From Streptosporangiaceae bacterium (GTDB lineage Bacteria; Actinomycetota; Actinomycetes; Streptosporangiales; Streptosporangiaceae), in NCBI GenBank assembly GCA_019245115.1, contig JAFARZ010000250.1, positions 1-43,315 of the forward strand: a stretch of DNA of 43,315 nt. Reading direction: 5' to 3'. Below the pieces are notes generated by a model. It ran no database searches, was not told the origin of the DNA, and was given only the letters and a program-made list of their open reading frames with translations. The first letter of the stretch is position 1, and each line of letters starts with the position of its first letter. The position numbers and the translations under genes are program-made. This document shows, piece after piece, positions 32,180-40,097 of the stretch.

Positions 32180-33450
32180 GCGATGCCGTTGGCCGGGCTG
32201 TGCACCTGCTCGGCCGCCTGGACCACCTGCCGGTTCGGCGCGTCAACCGCGGTGGGACCGCCGGGAATCGGCACGAACCACACATGGATCATCGGCGGCG
32301 TCACCCGGTTGCTCGAGCCGGGCGGGCAGGTCGAGTTGCCGTCGTCCACCGCGCCCACCACGTCGAGTCCCGCGCTCAGGCACAGGTTCGTGTGGACGTG
32401 CCACTGGGTCAGGCAGCCGCCGGGCTGGGGCGTCGGGCCGCCGGGCGAGGTGATGTACATGGCCGCGACGAGCACCGCGCCGTTGGGCGTGTTCGCGTAC
32501 ACGAGGGATTGCGGATCGGTGTAATCGAGCACCGGGCCACCCGCGACGGTGGCGCGGTAGGCGGCCGCGCTGAGGTAGTGGACCACCGGGGCGCCGACGG
32601 GGGTGATCGCCCGGTAACCCGCCGCCTTGGCCGCGGCCAGGCTGCGGAACCGCTGCGAATCCTGCCAGCTCGTGTTGACCATGGCCACCGCGGCCCGCTG
32701 CTGGGAGGTTGTCGGTGTGGCGACGCACGCTTTGGGACTGGCCATCCGCATGCCGTCTTCCATCTGCATGTCCGGGCTCGGCATCGTGATGTCCCCGGCG
32801 GGCGACGTCGTGGGAAGCTTGATCGAGGCAGCGGCGGCGGGCATGCCCGGCATGTTCATGCCAGGCATGTTCGACGGGCTGGAAGAGGCCGACGGAGATC
32901 CAGCGGCCGCGGCTGAGGTCGCGGGGCTGCCCGGGCCGGCCACGGCCAGGGCCGTGCTGAGCAGCACCGCGGTGACGGCGCCGGTGGCGGCCGGGACGAC
33001 GACCAGGCGCTGCCGCTGGACCCGCCGGACCCGCTGGCTCGTGCCGGCCATCAGCAGCCAAGCGCATCCCGCGACGGCGACAGCCTCGAGCGCCGCGCAC
33101 AGACCGGTGCCGAAGCCGGACAGGCCGGCGCCCTTGGGAGCCCTCCCGATGGCGTCGCCGGTGGCTACCGTGACGAGGTACAGGCCGAGCATGGCGGCGT
33201 TGAAGACCGCCCCGGCGCGGAGGACCGGGCGGGACGGCCTGGCGATGACCGCGACCGCCCAGATCACCTGGAGCCAGGCGACGACCAGCGTGGACACGCC
33301 GAACAGCCAGTACTGCTCGACGTACTTGGCGGCGATCGCGAAATGGATCACCGCGGCAGCGAAGATCAGGATGGCCAGGCAGTATCCGACCACACGGGCA
33401 ACTGGGACAGTGCCCCCGTCAGACGCTTCCATGGCGTCAGGCTTTTCCAT
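32176..33450 (-). CDS. Membrane protein with Met-rich, possibly copper-binding, extracellular domain
   Basis: This 424-residue protein has about five hydrophobic segments in the first 180 residues. A Ser/Ala-rich linker follows with methionine clusters (NMPGMNMPGM; MPSPDMQMEDGMRM), then an apparently extracellular domain with several His and Cys (CLTQWHVHTNLCLS; MIHVWFVPIPGG). Met clusters and His-rich motifs are typical of copper-handling proteins, but I do not recognise the family. ATG 33450 (33432 possible). Co-transcribed with the next membrane protein, which it overlaps by 4 bases. A metal-related role for the pair is inference. Confidence 0.75.
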   Translation of the reverse strand: MEKPDAMEASDGGTVPVARVVGYCLAILIFAAAVIHFAIAAKYVEQYWLFGVSTLVVAWLQVIWAVAVIARPSRPVLRAGAVFNAAMLGLYLVTVATGDAIGRAPKGAGLSGFGTGLCAALEAVAVAGCAWLLMAGTSQRVRRVQRQRLVVVPAATGAVTAVLLSTALAVAGPGSPATSAAAAGSPSASSSPSNMPGMNMPGMPAAAASIKLPTTSPAGDITMPSPDMQMEDGMRMASPKACVATPTTSQQRAAVAMVNTSWQDSQRFRSLAAAKAAGYRAITPVGAPVVHYLSAAAYRATVAGGPVLDYTDPQSLVYANTPNGAVLVAAMYITSPGGPTPQPGGCLTQWHVHTNLCLSAGLDVVGAVDDGNSTCPPGSSNRVTPPMIHVWFVPIPGGPTAVDAPNRQVVQAAEQVHSPANGIA

Positions 33451-33583
33451 AGCGTCATGCTGCCAAGGACGAGGCTGGCGGCGCGTCGGGCTGGTGACTG
33501 ATTTCCCGGCGCGCCGCATCCCACGGAACTACATCCAAATGATGAACGCCGCGCCGATGTACCACCCCAGTCGGAGCGCGGGA

Positions 33584-34420
33584 TTATCCGGCGGGGGCGG
33601 CGAACCAGTGGCAGGCGATCGCGGCGGCGGCGACCACGTTCAGCGAGTCGACACCGGCGTCGCGGGCGCCGGGATGCATCGGGATGCGCACGGCCTGGTC
33701 GGCCTCGCGCAGCCAGCGGGACGAAAGGCCGTCGCCTTCGGTGCCGAGCAGCAGCGCGGCCCGCTCCCCCGGTTTCGTCTCGGTGATCGGCACGGCGGCC
33801 GGGTCGGGGGTCAGCGCGAGCAGCCGGAATCCGGCGGCGCGCAACTCGGCCAGGCCGTCGTACCAGCCGGTCATGCGCGCGTACGGGATGGCGAACACGG
33901 CACCCATCGAGACCTTGACCGAGCGCCGGTAGAGCGGGTCGGCACACCGGGGCGACACGATCACGGCGTCCACGCCGAGCGCGGCGGCGCAACGGAAGAT
34001 CGCCCCCACGTTGCCGTGGTCGACGAGATCCTCGAGCACGAGCAGGCGCCGCGCGGTCGCGGCCAGTCCGGCGACCTCCGGGAGTGGCTTGCGATGCAGG
34101 GATGCCAGCGCGCCGCGGTGCAGGCGGAATCCGGTGATGCGTTCGGCGATCGCGTCCGGTACCACGTAGAGCGGGGCGATGCCGGGCGGCTGGGTTGTCG
34201 TGAGGGCGGTCGTGAGGGCGGTCATGTCGCCGAGCCGGCGCTCGGGCAGCAGCATCGAACGCACCGGGTACCCGGCCGCGACCGCGCGGGTGATGACCTT
34301 GGTGCCCTCCGCGATGAACAACCCATGCTCGGTCTCCAGGCTGGTGCGCAGGTCCATGTCGGTCAGCCGCGCGTAGTCCGCCAGCCGGGGATCATCCGCG
34401 TCCACAACCCGTTGGGGCAT
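33584..34420 (-). CDS. TrmH/SpoU-family RNA 2'-O-methyltransferase
   Basis: The 278-residue SPOUT enzyme has a substrate-binding N-terminus (HGLFIAEGTKVITRAVAAGYPVRSMLL) and the three SpoU motifs: LEDLVDHGNVGAIFRCAAALGVDAV, LLLGTEGDGLS and VRIPMHPGARDAGVDSLNVVAAAAIA, which form the knotted SAM site. It methylates ribose 2'-O in tRNA or rRNA. Motif 3 has extra residues (HPGARDAG) compared with the usual IPM-x-G-x-x-SLNV. ATG at 34420. It stands alone between the membrane pair and an intergenic stretch. Confidence 0.92.
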   Translation of the reverse strand: MPQRVVDADDPRLADYARLTDMDLRTSLETEHGLFIAEGTKVITRAVAAGYPVRSMLLPERRLGDMTALTTALTTTQPPGIAPLYVVPDAIAERITGFRLHRGALASLHRKPLPEVAGLAATARRLLVLEDLVDHGNVGAIFRCAAALGVDAVIVSPRCADPLYRRSVKVSMGAVFAIPYARMTGWYDGLAELRAAGFRLLALTPDPAAVPITETKPGERAALLLGTEGDGLSSRWLREADQAVRIPMHPGARDAGVDSLNVVAAAAIACHWFAAPAG

Positions 34421-34729
34421 GTTCCCAGTATCGCCGCGGGCCGGGCGGTCCTGTCCGCCCCATCCGCCCTATCCGCCCGCCGCTGGCCGATGGCGGCAGT
34501 GAGGGTATCCCAAGCTCGGCATCACCTCCCGCGCGGAACTCACCGCCCTGGTCTGATGGATTCCCGGATCCGATAGCGGTTCAGCGCCGGTCGCTCCATC
34601 AAGGACCTGCCAAAGAATTCCCAAAGCTTGACCGCGCAGCCTTATGCGCATGGCAGCCCCCGAAGCTGCGCGGAGATGTGGTCACGCTGCCACAGGCTTC
34701 GGCGCATCGCGGTCTGGAAGGAGAGTCTT
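34421..34729. other. Intergenic region before the small secreted protein
   Basis: It contains the remnant of a LuxR-type helix-turn-helix (34503-34556, listed separately) and the ribosome site AAGGAG of the next gene. The remainder shows no gene or clear promoter. Confidence 0.5.
34503..34556 (+). pseudogene. Remnant of a LuxR-type regulator C-terminus
   Basis: The frame reads GYPKLGITSRAELTALV and then stops. This is the typical end of a LuxR/GerE helix-turn-helix (KLGITSRAEL is strongly conserved). An in-frame stop lies directly upstream and no remaining part of the gene is seen, so only the last 17 or so codons survive. Confidence 0.45.
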
Positions 34730-35143
34730 ATGCAGGCCAGTAATTCTCGGCGGATCAGAAAGGTGGCCGTTGCCGTGATGGCAGTCGCGGCGCTCACATC
34801 CGCCGGGGTCAGTGCCGTTGGAGTCGGCAGCGCTCACGCGAGTAATAACGGCGTCGGCAGCGTCGGCGGCGACACGCAGCAGTGGGCTCCGACCTACACC
34901 TGCGACACGCTGGCCAACCTGGGGAACAACCTCGGCTCCCCTGGAGCGGTGGTTATCAAGGGCACGGGTAACTGCGTTGCCTCCAATGGTGCTCCCACAG
35001 CCACCGGCTTCGATGGAAACGACGTTTCCTTGGTGGCACGCTCAGATGGCACTGTCTACCATTGCTACGCCGGCTATCTGGGAGCGACATTCGTGAACCT
35101 GCCCACCTCCGTCGAGTCAATAGAGTGCATTTTTGTCTCCTGA
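34730..35143 (+). CDS. Small secreted protein with four cysteines
   Basis: The 137-residue product has a clear Sec signal (RRIRK, hydrophobic VAVAVMAVAALTSAGVSAVGVG, cleavage near AHA-S). The mature part of about 100 residues is Gly/Asn/Ser-rich and contains four Cys (YTCDT, GNCVAS, YHCYAG, IECIF), enough for two disulfides. No family is recognised. The ATG at 34730 has AAGGAG at 7 bases. Mono-cistronic. It could be a surface or signalling protein. Confidence 0.75.
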   Translation: MQASNSRRIRKVAVAVMAVAALTSAGVSAVGVGSAHASNNGVGSVGGDTQQWAPTYTCDTLANLGNNLGSPGAVVIKGTGNCVASNGAPTATGFDGNDVSLVARSDGTVYHCYAGYLGATFVNLPTSVESIECIFVS

Positions 35144-35197
35144 TCAGCCATCCTCCGCGAGTACCCGCGCTGCTCACTGAGCAGATCCGCGAACCAG

Positions 35198-35527
35198 TCA
35201 CCCGGACCGGATGAGCTCTGGCTTATTTGCTAGGCGTGAGTTCGTATGCCACCAGGTCTCGGGCCTTTGCGTGCCAGGCGGGCTCAGATCGGCCACGTCG
35301 CGGTGCCGGGCGGCGGAGCGGCCCCGCTCCAGGCGGCTGATCTTGGACTGGGTAGCCCGGATCGTGTCGGCGGCCTGTGCCGGGGTGATCTGGCTGGCTT
35401 CGCGCAGCCGCCGCAGCTCGGCGCCCAGCGCGATCCGTAGCGCGGTCGGCCCGCCGCGCCGCGGATCAGCCACCGTACCGCTGGTGGACGTAGTGGGTTC
35501 GTCTCGCTCCGCCTGATAAGAGGGCAT
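35198..35527 (-). CDS. Truncated XRE-family regulator
   Basis: The 109-residue product has an intact helix-turn-helix (about 32-80: ALGAELRRLREASQITPAQAADTIRATQSKISRLERGRS, then RDVADL), as in DUF5753-type regulators. It then switches to an unrelated 28-residue tail (SPPGTQRPETWWHTNSRLANKPELIRSG). The DUF5753 domain is missing and no DUF397 gene is adjacent. It is either a shortened regulator that still binds DNA or a pseudogene broken by a frameshift or deletion. ATG 35527 with AGGGAG at 6 bases; divergent from the GNAT gene. Confidence 0.6.
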   Translation of the reverse strand: MPSYQAERDEPTTSTSGTVADPRRGGPTALRIALGAELRRLREASQITPAQAADTIRATQSKISRLERGRSAARHRDVADLSPPGTQRPETWWHTNSRLANKPELIRSG

Positions 35528-35586
35528 CCGACACTCCCTTAAGACTGTCCCCGGTAGGCTACGGCACATCGCGGAGGAGCTGCCAG

Positions 35587-36186
35587 ATGCCCTGCCGGTT
35601 CGACATCGAGGTGCTGTCCCCAGCGGCGGCCGAGGATCCCGCGCTGGTGTCCGCGCTGACCGACCTGATCAACGAGGTGTATGCGGCGGCCGAGGACGGC
35701 CTGTGGACCGAAGGCACCACACGGACGAGCGCCGCGGAGGTCGCCGGCATCACGCGGGCCGGTGAGTTTGCCGTGGCCGTAGGCCCAGGCCAATTCAACA
35801 CTGTGGCCGCTCACGACGGACAGCTTCTGGGCTGCGTGCGGATCCGGCGGCTAGACGGCGACGTGAGCGAGTTCGGCATGCTCGCCGTCGCGCCCAGCCA
35901 TCACGGCACCGGCATCGGCCGGGAGCTGGTGCGATACGCCGAGCGGATCAGCCGTGACGCCGGTAGCCGCGCGATGCAGCTCGAGCTGCTGGTCCCGCGA
36001 ACGTGGCAGCATTCCTCGAAGGAATTCCTGGCCCGGTGGTATGAGCGCATCGGCTACCAGGTGATCCGTACCGGCACCACGGACGAGTTCTATCCCGAGC
36101 TGACTCCCCTGCTGGCCACCCCCTGCGACTTCGTGGTCTATCGCAAGGACATCGGCTTACGGGAGCGACTGGAGGATCGCTCGTAG
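35587..36186 (+). CDS. GNAT-family N-acetyltransferase
   Basis: A 199-residue GNAT with the acetyl-CoA motif A: FGMLAVAPSHHGTGIGRELVRYAE, followed by MQLELLVPRTW and YERIGYQVIRTGTTDEFYPEL. The acceptor is unknown (amine or peptide N-terminus). The segment AVGPGQFNTVA is encoded by a copy of the motif shared with the esterase and MOSC genes and sits at the turn just before HDGQLLGCVRI. ATG 35587 with GGAGGAG about 8 bases upstream. Divergent from the truncated XRE gene. Confidence 0.9.
   Translation: MPCRFDIEVLSPAAAEDPALVSALTDLINEVYAAAEDGLWTEGTTRTSAAEVAGITRAGEFAVAVGPGQFNTVAAHDGQLLGCVRIRRLDGDVSEFGMLAVAPSHHGTGIGRELVRYAERISRDAGSRAMQLELLVPRTWQHSSKEFLARWYERIGYQVIRTGTTDEFYPELTPLLATPCDFVVYRKDIGLRERLEDRS
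35775..35799. repeat. Copy of the GGCCGnAGGCCCAGGCCAAT motif in the GNAT gene
   Basis: The plus strand reads GGCCGTAGGCCCAGGCCAAT followed by TCAAC, encoding VGPGQFN. It is in the same sense and frame relative to coding as the esterase repeats (GPGQSN) and the MOSC copy (GPGQF). Confidence 0.6.
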
Positions 36187-36345
36187 GCGGCGCCGAAGGG
36201 GGTCGGGTCGCGGCTCACGCCGAAGCCTGTTCAGTGCGTTGCGTGATAAGCCCGCCGCCGAAAGTTTCGCGGCTGGACCTCCGATACGATGCTCCCGGTG
36301 GGGGCTTCGGGATCGACTGGACTCGGCGTGAGAAAGGCCACCACC

Positions 36346-37977
36346 ATGACCACTTCTGGCACCCCGCTGACGGCGTCCCCCTTGGACGGCAGGCTGCGCG
36401 AGGACTGCCACGGCGGACACCTGACCGCAGCCGCGCTGAAGCGTCACCGGAATACTCCGGTGCTGTTCATGAGCGGTGCGACGATGACCGGGGGCGAGAT
36501 GGCCGCGGAGGTGAGCCGGTATGTCCAGGCGTTCGAAGCGCTCGGCGCCGGGACGGGCGCGCCGGTGGCCCTGCTGGCGCTGAACCGTCCCGAGGTGCTG
36601 CTCATCACCGCGGCCGGGCAGATACAGGGTCAGCGGCGCACCGCGCTGCACCCGCTGGGCTCGCTGGACGATCACGCGTACGCGATCGCGGACGCGGGGA
36701 TCTCGACGCTGGTGATCGACCCCGTCCCGGCGATCGCCGAGCGCGCGCTGGCCTTGCTCCAGAAAGTGGACGTACTCGAGCGGATCCTCACCATCGGCCC
36801 GGTGCCCCCGGTGCTAACTGAGCACGCCCGCGACCTGACCGCCGAGGCCGCGACCTACACTCCGCTCCCGCTGGAGCCGGCCGCCCTGGCACCCGACCAC
36901 ATCGTGTCGATCACGTACACCGGCGGCACGACCGGCAAGCCAAAGGGCGTCATCGGCACCGCCCGGTCGATAGCCGCGATGACCCAGATCCAGCTGTCGG
37001 AGTGGGAGTGGCCCCAAGCTCCGCGCTTCCTGGTGTGCACCCCGTTGTCGCACGCCGGGGCGGCGTTCTTCGCGCCCACCCTGATCAAGGGCGGGGCGAT
37101 GTACGTGCTGCCCAGGTTCGACCCGGGCGAGGTGCTCAGGGAGATCGAAGAGCACAGGATCACCGCGACGATGGTGGTCCCGTCGATGCTGTACGCACTG
37201 CTGGACCATCCCGACTCACGAACCCGGGACCTGTCCTCGCTCGAGATCGTGTACTACGGGGCTTCGTCCATCAATCCCGTCCGCCTGAAGGAGGCGATCG
37301 ACCGGTTCGGACCGATCTTCGCGCAGTACTACGGGCAGACCGAGGCCCCTATGGTGATCACCTACCTGCCCACATCCGAGCACGACGACAAGCGCCTCAC
37401 CTCGTGCGGCCGCCCGTCCGCGTTCCTGCGCACGGCTCTGCTCGGCGAGGACGGACGGCCCGTGGCGGCCGGCCAGCCCGGCGAGATCTGCGTGGCCGGC
37501 CCGCTGCTGGCCAGCGGCTACTGGGGTCAGCCCGACGTGACCGCCGAGACCTTCCGCGATGGCTGGCTGCACACCGGGGACGTGGCCCGCGAGGATGAGG
37601 ACGGGTACTGGCGCATCGTGGACCGGACCAAGGACATGATCGTCACGGGGGGCTTCAACGTATACCCACGCGAGGTCGAGGACGTTATCGCCGAGCACCC
37701 CGCGGTCGCGCAGGTGGGGGTCATCGGGATCGCCGACGAGAAATGGGGGGAGGCGGTCACGGCGATCGTCGTGCTGCGCGAGCCCGCCGCCCGCGATGAG
37801 GCCGCCATAGCGGCGCTGACCGCCGAGATACAGCAGACAGTGCGCGACAGGAAAGGCTCGGTGCAGGCGCCGAAGCGGGTGATCGTGACCGGCGCGCTCC
37901 CGATGACCGGCCTGGGCAAGCCGGACAAGAAGGCGTTGCGGGCCAGGTACAGCGACCTGGACAGCGGATCCAGGTGA
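36346..37977 (+). CDS. Acyl-CoA synthetase (AMP-forming), second copy
   Basis: The 543-residue ANL enzyme shows YTGGTTGKPKGV (phosphate loop), YGQTE, GWLHTGD, DRTKDMIVTGGFNVYPREVE and the C-terminal LPMTGLGKPDKKAL with the catalytic Lys. It ligates CoA to a carboxylic acid, probably medium-chain or aromatic. It is not closely similar to the synthetase at 11637 (different loop and hinge). The residue after GG in the P-loop is standard. ATG 36346 chosen; the upstream in-frame extension from 36289 has no ribosome site. Mono-cistronic. Confidence 0.92.
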   Translation: MTTSGTPLTASPLDGRLREDCHGGHLTAAALKRHRNTPVLFMSGATMTGGEMAAEVSRYVQAFEALGAGTGAPVALLALNRPEVLLITAAGQIQGQRRTALHPLGSLDDHAYAIADAGISTLVIDPVPAIAERALALLQKVDVLERILTIGPVPPVLTEHARDLTAEAATYTPLPLEPAALAPDHIVSITYTGGTTGKPKGVIGTARSIAAMTQIQLSEWEWPQAPRFLVCTPLSHAGAAFFAPTLIKGGAMYVLPRFDPGEVLREIEEHRITATMVVPSMLYALLDHPDSRTRDLSSLEIVYYGASSINPVRLKEAIDRFGPIFAQYYGQTEAPMVITYLPTSEHDDKRLTSCGRPSAFLRTALLGEDGRPVAAGQPGEICVAGPLLASGYWGQPDVTAETFRDGWLHTGDVAREDEDGYWRIVDRTKDMIVTGGFNVYPREVEDVIAEHPAVAQVGVIGIADEKWGEAVTAIVVLREPAARDEAAIAALTAEIQQTVRDRKGSVQAPKRVIVTGALPMTGLGKPDKKALRARYSDLDSGSR

Positions 37978-38125
37978 TGAGGGCGAGCTGACTGGTTCCG
38001 CTCAGAACGCTCTGGGTTTTCTTACCGGGCGCTTACGCGGTGTGCGGGTGGTGCCGTCGCGCCTGGAGCATCGGAGGAAGGCCGGGAAGGTCCCGGCCGC
38101 GACCAGACACGGGAGGTAACCGACT

Positions 38126-38686
38126 GTGACGCAGGAATCCCTGCCACAGCCCGAGGCGACGGGTGCCGAGGCGACCCGGCGGGCCGTCCTGGCCGGCGCG
38201 AGCCTGGCTGGCGTGAGCGCGCTGGCCGCCTGCAGTGCCAGCAGCACCACCACCGCCGCGGCAGGCGGCGGCACATCGTCCAGCACCGCCGCGGCGAGTG
38301 GGTCATCGGGCGGCGGCGGGAACCCGGGCGGGCCTCAGATGACAGCCGGCGGCTCCCCCACGACCAGCGGCGCGGGCGGCGGAAGCGGTACGGGCAGCGG
38401 GACGGTGCTGGGCGCGACCACCGCGATCCCGGTGGGTAGCGGGAAGGTGTTCACCGCGGAGAAGGTAGTGGTGACCCAGCCGACCGCCGGACACTACCAA
38501 GGGTTCAGCGCGATCTGCACCCACATGCACTGCATCGTCGACCGCGTGGCCAATGGCACGATCGACTGTCCCTGCCACGGCAGCCGGTACAGCATCACCG
38601 ACGGCAGCGTGGTGGCCGGCCCGGCACCCAGCCCGCTGCCCGCGCAGCCGATCACCGTCTCCGGGAACAAGATAACCCTTGGCTAG
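38126..38686 (+). CDS. Rieske [2Fe-2S] lipoprotein
   Basis: The 186-residue protein has a Tat-like N-terminus (RR at 18-19), a hydrophobic segment and a lipobox with Cys36 (LAAC). A long Gly/Ser/Thr linker (about 37-95) leads to a Rieske domain with CTHMHC (131-136) and CPCHG (148-152). Ligands would be Cys131, His133, Cys148 and His151, with Cys136-Cys150 as the disulfide. It is a membrane-anchored electron carrier, probably exported folded by Tat. GTG 38126 has GGGAGG upstream. No bc-complex partners are adjacent. Confidence 0.92.
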   Translation: MTQESLPQPEATGAEATRRAVLAGASLAGVSALAACSASSTTTAAAGGGTSSSTAAASGSSGGGGNPGGPQMTAGGSPTTSGAGGGSGTGSGTVLGATTAIPVGSGKVFTAEKVVVTQPTAGHYQGFSAICTHMHCIVDRVANGTIDCPCHGSRYSITDGSVVAGPAPSPLPAQPITVSGNKITLG

Positions 38687-38740
38687 TAGCTCATCGGCGC
38701 GGTATCCGGATATCGCGCTGTTACTGGTTACTATCGGATA

Positions 38741-39277
38741 GTGTCCGACTCTTCCGTCATGCCCGCCGACCATCCGAACCCAGCCCCCGGCCCGCTGCGC
38801 CTGATCCAGTCCTTCGCCAGCACGCGCGGGACCGTCCCAGACAGCGATGCCCTTCGCACCCGGGAGGAGGCAGCCGCCTGGCTGCACAAGGCAGGACTGC
38901 TTCCCCCCGAGGCCGGCCTGACCAACTCAGAACACGCCGCGCTGCTGCGCCTGCGCGACTCGATCAGGGAGGTCCTGGCCGCCCACACGAGGGGGCGCCG
39001 GGACGCCGAATCCGCCGCCCGGCTGACCAAAGCGCTCGCCGACGGCCGCCTCGTGCTCACCGTCGATCCCGCCAGCGCGGTCCAGCTGGCGAGCGCCGCG
39101 CGGGCCAGCTACCCGCATGTTGTCGCCACCTTCGCCGTCGCGGTCGCCGATTCCGCGACCTCGGGCACATGGTCCCGCCTCAAGGCGTGCACCGGCCCGC
39201 GCTGCGGCCGGGCTTTCTACGACGACTCCCCCGCATCCGATTCCCGACGCTGCTCGACGCACGTTGCCAGGCGGTGA
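38741..39277 (+). CDS. ABATE-domain protein with degenerate CGNR finger
   Basis: The 178-residue protein has the ABATE layout (LRLIQSFASTRG, REEAAAWLHKAGLL, LLRLRDSIREVLAAHTRG) and a zinc-finger start (CTGPRCGRAFYDDSPASDSRRCSTH), but ends at HVARR: the last Cys and the CGNR motif itself are absent. Three Cys plus a His might still bind zinc, or the finger is dead. The start is GTG 38741 with no ribosome site; a TACTAT element about 7-12 bases upstream suggests a leaderless mRNA. Confidence 0.8.
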   Translation: MSDSSVMPADHPNPAPGPLRLIQSFASTRGTVPDSDALRTREEAAAWLHKAGLLPPEAGLTNSEHAALLRLRDSIREVLAAHTRGRRDAESAARLTKALADGRLVLTVDPASAVQLASAARASYPHVVATFAVAVADSATSGTWSRLKACTGPRCGRAFYDDSPASDSRRCSTHVARR

Positions 39278-39312
39278 GCCACAGCCGTTCATTGTAAAGA
39301 TTGTCTAGCGGG

Positions 39313-39981
39313 TCAGGCCGGGCCGTACCGGGGGGTGGGCGGGATCGGACGGCCCGCGCGAACCGCATCGACGACGGCCGTCGCGTCGGCGAGACGGTAC
39401 TCTTCGCCGTAGACGGCGCCAGGGCGGCGGGGTGCTTCCATCACCGCGCATCCGGCAGTGCCGCCCAGGTCAACCGGCACGAAGCCGGCATCCCTGATCA
39501 GCCCGGCGACGACCTCCTTGGCGGCAGCGTCATCACCGCACAGCCATTGCACCACCCGCTCGTCGCCGGTGCGTCCCGCCGCCTCGGCCTGGAAAGCGGA
39601 GGTCAGCGTGTTGAACGACTTGGTGTAGCGGGCACCGGGCATCCGCGCGGCGTTGAAGGCCGCCGCGGTCTGGCCCTCGGCTGGCAGTGGCGGGCCGCCG
39701 AACTGGTTGGTGGTATCGATCACGATCTTGCCATCCAGCGGCCCGGCCTGCTCCAGTGCCTGCGGCAGCACGCTCCATGGCACCGAGATCACGACGACCT
39801 CGCCGAAAGCCACCGAATCCGGCGGACTGCCGGTACCGGCGGACGGTCCGAGCCGGATGGCCAGCTCATCCAGCGCCGCCCGGTCACGGCTGAACGACAG
39901 CAGTAGCTGGTGCCCGGCCCCGGCAAGCTGCCGGGCCAGCCCGCCGCCGATGCGGCCGGCACCGATGATCCCTATCTTCAC
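39313..39981 (-). CDS. NADPH:F420 reductase-like NAD(P)-binding protein
   Basis: The 222-residue protein starts with KIGIIGAGRIGGGLARQLAGAGHQLLLSFSRD, an NADP-type Rossmann motif, and has VVISVPWSVLPQAL, VIDTTNQFGG, FNTLTSAF and CGDDAAAKEVVAGLIRDAGFVPVDLG, as in the F420-dependent NADP reductase / DUF-type oxidoreductase family. Many relatives in actinobacteria have not been tested for F420. GTG at 39981 has AGGAGG at 7 bases. It is divergent from the MarR-PDZ gene and shares a 116-base region with a perfect 20-bp palindrome, so it is a likely target of that regulator. Confidence 0.88.
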   Translation of the reverse strand: MKIGIIGAGRIGGGLARQLAGAGHQLLLSFSRDRAALDELAIRLGPSAGTGSPPDSVAFGEVVVISVPWSVLPQALEQAGPLDGKIVIDTTNQFGGPPLPAEGQTAAAFNAARMPGARYTKSFNTLTSAFQAEAAGRTGDERVVQWLCGDDAAAKEVVAGLIRDAGFVPVDLGGTAGCAVMEAPRRPGAVYGEEYRLADATAVVDAVRAGRPIPPTPRYGPA

Positions 39982-40044
39982 TGTGGCTACCTCCTGGGCC
40001 CTCTGGGCCCCCTGGCCTGCGGCTACTGTGATGCTTTGATAAAC

Positions 40045-40064
40045 AATGCTTGAATTCAAGCATT
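40045..40064. promoter_or_regulatory. Perfect 20-bp palindrome, probable MarR operator
   Basis: AATGCTTGAATTCAAGCATT is fully self-complementary and lies in the 116 bases between the divergent reductase and MarR-PDZ genes, 33 bases before the latter. Length and A/T-rich centre fit MarR-dimer operators, so negative autoregulation and control of the reductase are likely. Confidence 0.7.
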
Positions 40065-40097
40065 TATGCAAGGCGGTTCTGAAACTACACTTCCGGC

